Of a stretch of DNA of 64,000 nucleotides, positions 1 to 6,343 are shown in pieces; the first letter of the stretch is position 1; each line of letters begins with the position of its first letter. This DNA comes from Asticcacaulis biprosthecium C19 (lineage in GTDB: Bacteria; Pseudomonadota; Alphaproteobacteria; Caulobacterales; Caulobacteraceae), in assembly GCF_000204015.1 (NCBI RefSeq), contig NZ_GL883077.1, positions 231,657 through 295,656 on the forward strand, read 5' to 3'. A program made the translations under genes and the position numbers. The notes beneath the pieces were generated by a model. That model saw only the letters and a list, made by a program, of their open reading frames with translations, did not search any database and was not told the origin of the DNA.

Positions 1-133
1 CTCATTCCGCGCTAAGTCGGAATGCGCGGCGCTGAAAAATAATCCAGGTCTCCGGGAATAAAATCTGCCCCGCAAACGTCCTTACTGTATCCGCACCGCT
101 GGGGTTCGGATGTAGGATCAAAGGACACCGACC

Positions 134-298
134 ATGATCAAGAAGATTGCCGCCGCCCTGATTTTCGCTTCCGTTGCCGCATCGGCGATGACCCTCTCCG
201 CGCCGGCTCAGGCGGGCGAAGGCCACTGGTCCATTGGCAAGGGCGTGCAATGCCGCGTAACCAACGGTGTCGTCGTGTGCACCAAGAACCGCCCGTAA
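134..298 (+). CDS. Small secreted peptide, 54 aa, unknown function
   Basis: This short ORF starts at an ATG preceded by an AAAGGA ribosome-binding site. The product opens with MIKK, then a hydrophobic stretch (residues 5-22) and an APAQA|GEG signal peptidase I-like site, leaving a mature peptide of about 27 residues. The mature part has two cysteines (CRV...VVC) that could form one disulphide. A GC-rich hairpin follows the stop at 322-355, so it looks like its own transcription unit ahead of the downstream operon. I recognise no family; secretion to the periplasm is inferred from the signal peptide alone. Confidence 0.7.
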   Translation: MIKKIAAALIFASVAASAMTLSAPAQAGEGHWSIGKGVQCRVTNGVVVCTKNRP

Positions 299-321
299 TT
301 TCTTTCCTGTTTTGACAGATT

Positions 322-360
322 GAGGCCCGGCGCCCCCCCCCTCGCGCCTGGCCTCTCTGT
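322..360 (+). terminator. Hairpin terminator after the small secreted peptide gene
   Basis: A stem of GAGGCC-c-GGCGC (322-333) pairs with GCGCC-t-GGCCTC (344-355) and is followed by a short T-containing tract (tctgttt). It lies 24 bases after the stop codon at 298 and before the pseudokinase gene, so it probably insulates the operon from the small gene. Confidence 0.55.
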
Positions 361-473
361 TTGCCCGATGCGGCGCGCCCACCCGGCATCTTGTTGGCAT
401 TTGTCACGCGCCGGGTGCGTTCCGTGGCCCTTGACGTCAAAAAGACTCAATGCTGCAAGTCTAATCGCGACTC

Positions 474-2381
474 ATGTCGACTTGCCCGCCCCATGCCATA
501 GAAACCGTTGCCGCCTTTGAGGGCGGATTGCGGCTGACCGCGCTGCGGGCGCGGCTGTTCGACCGTTTCCTCTATGACGGCGTCTATGAAGACCAGGCAG
601 TCCTTGTCCACGAATTCGCGCCGCAGGGCCTCGTTCGGCGGACCAAGGGCGGCAGCATTGTGCCGACCGAAGCCCGCTTTGATGCGCCCTACGCGACCGC
701 CCGCGACGCCTGGCAGGGCGTGATGGCCACGCGGCATCCGCATCTGTTGGCGGTTGTCGCTGCCAAGGGCAACTGGGTGATCACCGAGGCGCCCGGTCCG
801 CGGCTGGTCGATGCCACGGGCGACCGGGCCGGCGATTTCGCCGCCGCGCTGAAACCGCTGGCCGAGGCCGGGACCGTGCTTGGGACCCTCTCACCCGACA
901 CCGTGTTTCGCAGCGATGACGGTGTGGTCTTTGCCGGGCGCGCGCCGGATTACCGCGACCTGATCGCACTGACCAGCGATTCCGACCTGGCCGGACCGGC
1001 CGGATACGCCGCGCCGGAAGTCTTCGACGCCAAGAAGCGCGCCGCCATCGGTCCCGAAGCGGATATGTTTGCGGCCAGCGCCTTGATGTTGCGCATGATC
1101 ACCGGGCGCGATCCCGCCGATGTCCGCACCGGGGACCTGAGCATCGAAGCCGCGGGCGCGCCTGAACGCGTGCGTATGGGGCTGGCCCTGTCGCGCAAGG
1201 CGCGCGCCGAATCGCTCAATGCCTGGTTCGACGGCGTCACGCCGGCTGCGCCCGCAAAGCCCGCGCCGACCCCTCCACCCGCGCCGCCGAAACCTGCGCC
1301 CGGGCTGACGATAGATATGCCGCCGGTCAAAAAGACGCGCATCCCCATTGCCGCCTGGGTTATCGGCGCCGTGGTCGCCGTGCCTTTGGCCATCACCGCC
1401 ATGACGGTCGGGCTGGATAGCTGGAAGCAGGCCGCTACCGAACGCCAGACCCGCGAGGCCCGCGAAGCCGTCGATCGCTGCCGCACGGCGGTCACCAGGT
1501 CGGCGTCGGATGCGCCATCGCAATGCACCAAGGCGTTGAGTAAGATCAGCGACACCCAGTCGCCCGACTATAGCTGGGTCGCCTATAACCTGGGGGTCAT
1601 GTGCGAGCGACGGGACGCCTGCGCTCAGGGCAAATCAGCGCTGGACTATTACCGTCTGGCCGCCGTCGACCGGACCACGGTCCCAGGCAAGGTCGCCAAC
1701 TACAAGGTCGCCAAGCTGGACAACGGGCTGAGCCTGGCCGACCGGCACGACCACTTCGCCCCAGCCGCCGGGGTGCTGAAAAAGCCTGACGCGGCCTTTA
1801 TCAAGGGTCATCGCGCCGTCTATGCCGACGCCAATTTCGAGATCGGCAAGATTTTCGACACCTGGAGCCGCCAGGACAGCGTCAATGGCGAGGAGGCCCA
1901 GCGGCTGTCGCCCGGTTCGACACGGGCGCCGCAGAAGATCGCCCTGATCAGCGCCATCAACCGCTTCGAAGTCGCCAAGACCTATGGCGTCGATACCGCC
2001 ACCCGGCTGATGGACCTCTATATCCGCCGCGGCGACGGCGATGCCGAGTCGGAACAGTATGATCAGGCCGTATCGGCCTATAAACGCGCTGGCGCCCTGG
2101 GCAGCGCCGACGCCCGGTTCAAGGCGGCGGAGCTGTACTTTGCCGGACACACGACCTCGGTCAGTCAGGCCGATGCGTTGGACCTGGTCCAGGCGGCGTC
2201 GGAAGCCGGCAACACCGACGCGGAACTTTGCCTGGCCGCCATGCGCTATTTCGGATACCCCGATGAGCGCGATACCATCGGCGGTATGGCGTCGTTTGCG
2301 TCGCTGACCGTGCGCGGGGTGAACAATGCCCGGCTCGACAGCCTGGCATGCCGGGACTGGATTCGCCGCGGGCAGGAGTAG
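474..2381 (+). CDS. Membrane-anchored pseudokinase with periplasmic Sel1/TPR-like repeats
   Basis: This 635-residue protein is the first gene of a seven-gene operon. Residues 1-250 resemble a Ser/Thr kinase: an intact APE motif (A180-P181-E182) followed by a subdomain IX-like segment, D-M-F-A-A-S-A. The catalytic loop reads L136-G-T138-L-S-P-D-T, so the HRD His and Asp are replaced, no DFG is visible, and no clear VAIK lysine is seen. A proline/alanine-rich linker (about 255-280) leads to one membrane segment (about 292-312). The C-terminal 320 residues carry helical Sel1/TPR-like repeats and several cysteines, and are predicted periplasmic. The layout matches PknB-type receptors, but with a dead kinase. 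I infer a regulatory scaffold for the downstream SEDS/PBP pair. The kinase fold is my reading of motifs. Confidence 0.75.
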   Translation: MSTCPPHAIETVAAFEGGLRLTALRARLFDRFLYDGVYEDQAVLVHEFAPQGLVRRTKGGSIVPTEARFDAPYATARDAWQGVMATRHPHLLAVVAAKGNWVITEAPGPRLVDATGDRAGDFAAALKPLAEAGTVLGTLSPDTVFRSDDGVVFAGRAPDYRDLIALTSDSDLAGPAGYAAPEVFDAKKRAAIGPEADMFAASALMLRMITGRDPADVRTGDLSIEAAGAPERVRMGLALSRKARAESLNAWFDGVTPAAPAKPAPTPPPAPPKPAPGLTIDMPPVKKTRIPIAAWVIGAVVAVPLAITAMTVGLDSWKQAATERQTREAREAVDRCRTAVTRSASDAPSQCTKALSKISDTQSPDYSWVAYNLGVMCERRDACAQGKSALDYYRLAAVDRTTVPGKVANYKVAKLDNGLSLADRHDHFAPAAGVLKKPDAAFIKGHRAVYADANFEIGKIFDTWSRQDSVNGEEAQRLSPGSTRAPQKIALISAINRFEVAKTYGVDTATRLMDLYIRRGDGDAESEQYDQAVSAYKRAGALGSADARFKAAELYFAGHTTSVSQADALDLVQAASEAGNTDAELCLAAMRYFGYPDERDTIGGMASFASLTVRGVNNARLDSLACRDWIRRGQE

Positions 2382-2392
2382 GAGAAGCGGAT

Positions 2393-2821
2393 ATGATGTC
2401 GAATGACGAAGAGGCGCAGAAACGCGAACTGGCGCAGGGGTTCCTGCATTTCCTGATCGATGGCGCCGCCTCGAACATGCCGGCCGGCCGCACGCCGACC
2501 CTGGCCGACGCCATCGCCGACCGGGTCAGCCGCGACACGCGCCAGCAGGTCGATACGCTGCTGCCGCAATATCTCAACCAGATCCTGCCCGGCATGGTCG
2601 ATCAGGCCGTGGCCCGTGGCGGCGCCCAGAGCGCTTTCGGCCGCTACGGCCTGATGGCGGTCGTCGCCGCCGGAGTGCTGGCGGTGGCCTGCATCGTGTT
2701 GGCGGTGATGCTGTTCGCGAAGGACGCTTCCAACCCGGCGACCAACGCTCCCATCTCGACCAGCGTGGCCGACGAATCCGTGCTGCCGATCGACGACGCC
2801 GCGAATTCCATCGGCAACTAA
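2393..2821 (+). CDS. Small single-pass membrane protein of the SEDS/GTPase operon
   Basis: This 142-residue protein starts at ATG 2393, behind AGGAGTAGGAGAAG, which is a better start than upstream codons in the same frame because those lie inside the preceding gene. The N-terminal half is charged and helical (DEEAQKRELAQ), followed by a segment containing LPQYLNQILPGMVDQ. One membrane segment covers about residues 85-107, and a short polar tail would face the periplasm. The stop is 5 bases before the next ATG, so it is co-translated with its neighbours. I recognise no family. A role as an adaptor between cytoplasmic and membrane components is inference from context only. Confidence 0.7.
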   Translation: MMSNDEEAQKRELAQGFLHFLIDGAASNMPAGRTPTLADAIADRVSRDTRQQVDTLLPQYLNQILPGMVDQAVARGGAQSAFGRYGLMAVVAAGVLAVACIVLAVMLFAKDASNPATNAPISTSVADESVLPIDDAANSIGN

Positions 2822-2826
2822 GCACC

Positions 2827-4212
2827 ATGGCCGCCTTCTCCACCCTGATGATCGGACCGGACGGACGCGGACGCGATTTCCGCATCCGTGCCCAGGCGCA
2901 GGCGCCCGAAGCCGCCGTCGCTCCGGACGCCCAAGCCGGAGGTGTACCGCTGATCCTGGCGCGGTGGGCCGAAACCGCCGAGCCCGATCTGGTCGCCTGT
3001 CTGCCCGTGCCCGGCGGCGATTGCGTGGTGCTGCGGGCGCGCAACCAGGGCCGCCGTGAAAGCGGTTTTGCCTGTTTCGCCAATGCCGTGGTGGTGCAGG
3101 CGGGTCCGCAGCAGGAACGGATCTGTCTCGCCATGCTGGCGGCCATCCCGGAGCCGGACGGCAGCGATGCCTTTGCCCGCCGTCCCTTGACGGTCGACAG
3201 CCTGAGCGATCCCGCCGTGCCTGCTCATAATTGGGCCAATCATAACTGGGCCAATCATAACTGGGAAGGCCTGGAGCCGCGCTGGCACCGGCGCGTGGTG
3301 ATCAGCGACGGCACGCCGCCGGAAACCGTGCTGGCCTCGATCCTGACCAGCCTGGCGCCGGCGGAAAACACAGTCATGGGCTGGGCAAACTCGGTGCACT
3401 GGGCACCGGCCCTGGGGCCATCGGCACTGATCGTGGTGGCGCCCGGCCGCGACAGCCAGGTCCTGGGCTTTGAGCCCGCCCGGATGACGGCGGCCGGGTT
3501 TGATGGCGCCCGGTACCTGACGCCCCTGCCGTTACGTATCCGCGACCGGTTCCTGACGCTGATGCCCTCTGGCACAGTGATCAAGACCGATGCAATCGAG
3601 GACGAGGCCACGACCCTCGCGTCCCGGCTGCTGGGCCAGATGGATTACGACAACGGCCTCAGCCAGATTCTGCGCTTTGCCGCCGTACCCGCGTCGGAGT
3701 GCGACGGCTTCTTCCTTCACCTGGCGCAACGCCTGTTCGGCGAATTCGTCGCGGCGCACGGGGCGCAGCTCAAGCGGACCCTGGACATTTTCGAAGCCCC
3801 GGAACACCGCGCCTTGATGAGCCCGCTGGGGCCGGTTGCGCCTTATGTGCTGGACAGCTCTGTCCTATGCGCCGCGCTGGATACCGCCACCCTGACCCGG
3901 ATGATGGAGCGCCACAATTTGGCGGCCGTGCTGGGCGAGCGGCGCGACCTGGCGCGGATTCTCACCGATGTCCGCTCCGAGATCGCCGTCGCCATCTACG
4001 ATCGCCTGCTGTCCGGGGACGTGACGCCCGTCGCTGACGGCCTCACCGCCGCGGCGCGCCGCCTGTTCGCCCGCCGCACGCCTTATGGCATGCCGGCCGT
4101 GCTGAACCGGCACCTGACGGCACCGGCGTCATTCGCCAAGACCCGACTTCTCACCGAACTGGTTCTGCTGATCTATCAGCCGGACATGCCCGCGAGTAAA
4201 CGATATGGCTGA
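2827..4212 (+). CDS. Unrecognised cytoplasmic protein preceding the GTPase
   Basis: This 461-residue protein has no signal peptide or membrane segment. Its start ATG is 5 bases after the previous stop, and its TGA (4210-4212) overlaps the next gene by 8 bases, so it should be produced together with the GTPase. The N-terminal 120 residues look like a beta-rich domain, and the rest is mostly helical. Residues around 134-146 contain a short tandem repeat (HNWANHNWANHNW). Partner proteins encoded directly before TRAFAC-type GTPases (GTPase-associated proteins, GAP1-like) have been described in bacterial NTPase systems. This protein could be such a partner, but I see no diagnostic motif. Confidence 0.65.
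   Translation: MAAFSTLMIGPDGRGRDFRIRAQAQAPEAAVAPDAQAGGVPLILARWAETAEPDLVACLPVPGGDCVVLRARNQGRRESGFACFANAVVVQAGPQQERICLAMLAAIPEPDGSDAFARRPLTVDSLSDPAVPAHNWANHNWANHNWEGLEPRWHRRVVISDGTPPETVLASILTSLAPAENTVMGWANSVHWAPALGPSALIVVAPGRDSQVLGFEPARMTAAGFDGARYLTPLPLRIRDRFLTLMPSGTVIKTDAIEDEATTLASRLLGQMDYDNGLSQILRFAAVPASECDGFFLHLAQRLFGEFVAAHGAQLKRTLDIFEAPEHRALMSPLGPVAPYVLDSSVLCAALDTATLTRMMERHNLAAVLGERRDLARILTDVRSEIAVAIYDRLLSGDVTPVADGLTAAARRLFARRTPYGMPAVLNRHLTAPASFAKTRLLTELVLLIYQPDMPASKRYG
3226..3265 (+). repeat. Short in-frame tandem repeat (15 bp, 2.7 copies)
   Basis: The units cataaTtgggccaat, cataaCtgggccaat and cataactggg follow each other without gaps inside the 461-residue protein. The repeat is a multiple of three and encodes HNWAN HNWAN HNW. 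It could expand or contract by slippage without breaking the frame. Confidence 0.85.
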
Positions 4213-5707
4213 CTACCAATGCAGCAATTGCGGCCGCGACATGCCGCCGACTCAGGTGCGATGCGCCATCTGCGAAAGCGTCGATGAGGTCGGCGTGCCG
4301 GTGCTCAAGGCGACCGCTGCGCCCACCAATGTCATACCGCTCAACCGGCCGCCCGAGCCCGAGTCGTCCCAGGCCCGGTCCGAACCCGTGACACCTGCAC
4401 CACCTGCGCCGCCACTGGACCGCGAGGTGACCGAGTTCCTGCGCGACATGAAGGCCTGTCACGACGAGGATATGAAGATCATCACCCTGCTGGGCTTTCC
4501 GACCGCCGGCAAGACCTTCTTCCTCAACCGTTTCAAGTACGAGATCCAGCAGAACGATTCGCCCTACGGCTGCACGCCCGGCTATGCCCAGAACGGCACC
4601 TTCATCGCCAGTACCACCTCCCCCAGCGTGCACGTCTTCGAATTCGATGAAGCCTATGAAAAGTTCGCCATTGTCGACATCCCCGGCGAATATTTCCGCG
4701 AATACCTGGAGCAGGAAGGCGCCACCGACGCCCTGCGGCCCGAGGTCAAGGCGGCGATCGATGAGGTCTTTGCCCGGTCGCGCGGCCTGGTCGTGCTGTT
4801 GCCGGCCGAGGAGATCGCCTTCTCCGGCCACCTGTATGGCGACTTCATCGATGCCGACGGCGTCCTGCCCTGGCTGGCCCAGCATTACGGCGAGGCCCTG
4901 ACGGTTTCAGGCCTGGAGATCCCGCCCCTGCCGGCGGAGGTTCTGGGCTATCTGAACGGGCTGACATCGGAAGTCATCATCCGCGGCAAGGCCCAGCCCC
5001 ACATCGCCGAGGAAAACTATTATGCCGGCCTGGCCGCCTGGCTGGAACACAAGACCCTGGGCGACAGCGAGGACTTCGACCGCGAGGTGTTGGAACAACT
5101 CGATGCCGAAACCCGGCGCGTCCTGGCCCACGCCATACGCCGCATGGCCGATCATTGCCGCGCCGAACGCGAGATGCACACCTTCATTTCCAACATCGTG
5201 CGGCTGCCCTATGCCAAGGCCAAGTCGCCGCCCATCTATGTCGCCCTGTCCAAGGCTGATCAGTTGGAAAGCCGTGTCGCCGCCGCCCGATCCGAGACGC
5301 CGGCGCCGACCCAGATCCGGGCGTTGGAGCAGGCGCTGATGCTGCGCTCACCGGGTGTGGCCGACATGGCGATGCAAAAGCTGCAGGTCGAGTCCAGCGA
5401 CGGCCGGCCGCGCCTGACCGTAGCGCCTGACCAACTCATGGAAAAGGACATCAAGGGGATGAAGCCCCTGGCCAGCAAGTTTTCCAGCCGCAAGTACGGC
5501 TTCGTCACCGCCTTTGCCGGGCTGGACAAGGCGCGCATCAACTACCGACTGCCCCAGGGCGGCGTCTACGACGTTATCGAATGGATCTTTGAAAGCCTGG
5601 ACCTGCACAGCCGCTATAACCGCGACGGCAAGCTGTATGAGTTCATCATGCACATCAAGGGTCGCAAGAACGCCAAGCCGCTGACCCCGCGCAAGGGCCG
5701 TTCGTGA
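4205..5707 (+). CDS. P-loop GTPase with N-terminal zinc ribbon
   Basis: This 500-residue cytoplasmic protein opens with a zinc ribbon (C6-x2-C9 and C20-x2-C23). A proline-rich linker follows, then a GTPase core: G1 GFPTAGKT (97-104), a DxxG G3 (D158-I-P-G161) and a G4-like SKAD (349-352). About 190 mostly helical residues sit between G3 and G4, which is long for a Ras-like domain and suggests an inserted domain. The combination resembles the TRAFAC-clade GTPases (DO-GTPase type) described in bacterial multi-gene NTPase systems; the family name is inference. It overlaps the genes on both sides (8 bases upstream, TGATG downstream), so it is the core of the operon. Because the SEDS and PBP genes follow, I infer that it gates cell-wall synthesis. 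Confidence 0.8.
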   Translation: MADYQCSNCGRDMPPTQVRCAICESVDEVGVPVLKATAAPTNVIPLNRPPEPESSQARSEPVTPAPPAPPLDREVTEFLRDMKACHDEDMKIITLLGFPTAGKTFFLNRFKYEIQQNDSPYGCTPGYAQNGTFIASTTSPSVHVFEFDEAYEKFAIVDIPGEYFREYLEQEGATDALRPEVKAAIDEVFARSRGLVVLLPAEEIAFSGHLYGDFIDADGVLPWLAQHYGEALTVSGLEIPPLPAEVLGYLNGLTSEVIIRGKAQPHIAEENYYAGLAAWLEHKTLGDSEDFDREVLEQLDAETRRVLAHAIRRMADHCRAEREMHTFISNIVRLPYAKAKSPPIYVALSKADQLESRVAAARSETPAPTQIRALEQALMLRSPGVADMAMQKLQVESSDGRPRLTVAPDQLMEKDIKGMKPLASKFSSRKYGFVTAFAGLDKARINYRLPQGGVYDVIEWIFESLDLHSRYNRDGKLYEFIMHIKGRKNAKPLTPRKGRS

Positions 5708-6339
5708 TGGACATGCTCAAAACCGCCGCGGCCTTTTATGGCGAAATCTATCGCGACCGGCGCAACCACCTGGTGCTGTTGGCGTGGTTCCTGGCGGCGC
5801 TGGCACTGGCCTGGTTCCTGCTGATGGCCCAGGACCGGTGGGTCCATGCCGACATCAATGCCGCCGCCTTCGACCGTGAGCCGGCCCACCGCGCCTGCGC
5901 CGGTTATGACACGACAGCCTGCTATGGCTGGCTCGCAGAACTGGACCAGAAAAGGCGCGTCCTGGCCGTACGGTCAGGGTCGTGCCAGATGGAGACCCAG
6001 TGCGCTTCGACCGCGCCCCAGAAGGACCCGCTGGTCAAGCCGGCGCCCTGCGCCCCTAATGGCGGCTGTAGCAGTGACAAGGCGGCCTGGTATACGACAC
6101 AGGTCTGCCCCATGGCGCAGACCCTATGGTCGCGGGCCGAAACCGGCGTCATTCGCCGACTGATCCTGGCCAATGTAACGGCGGCAACCTGCAGCACCGG
6201 CGCGACCCTGATGGCGCGGGCCAGCCTGAAGGAGGTCGGCCTATCGGGCGGCGTGGTGTTTTCGCTGTTCGGCTTGATCGCCATACTGCTGTCGCCCCTG
6301 CCCGTGGCGGTCGCCGCCTTCCGGCGCATCGGCGACTGA
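5707..6339 (+). CDS. Two-pass membrane protein with Cys-rich periplasmic loop
   Basis: This protein is about 210 residues long. I choose ATG 5707 because it forms a TGATG coupling with the GTPase stop; a GTG three bases upstream is also possible. Membrane segments lie at about 22-41 and 185-205. The intervening loop of about 140 residues carries at least nine cysteines, which suggests a disulphide-bonded periplasmic domain. The gene ends 4 bases before the SEDS-like gene. I recognise no family. The same Cys-rich periplasmic character occurs in the pseudokinase, SEDS-like and PBP-like products, hinting that these parts contact each other. Confidence 0.7.
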   Translation: MDMLKTAAAFYGEIYRDRRNHLVLLAWFLAALALAWFLLMAQDRWVHADINAAAFDREPAHRACAGYDTTACYGWLAELDQKRRVLAVRSGSCQMETQCASTAPQKDPLVKPAPCAPNGGCSSDKAAWYTTQVCPMAQTLWSRAETGVIRRLILANVTAATCSTGATLMARASLKEVGLSGGVVFSLFGLIAILLSPLPVAVAAFRRIGD

Positions 6340-6343
6340 GGCC

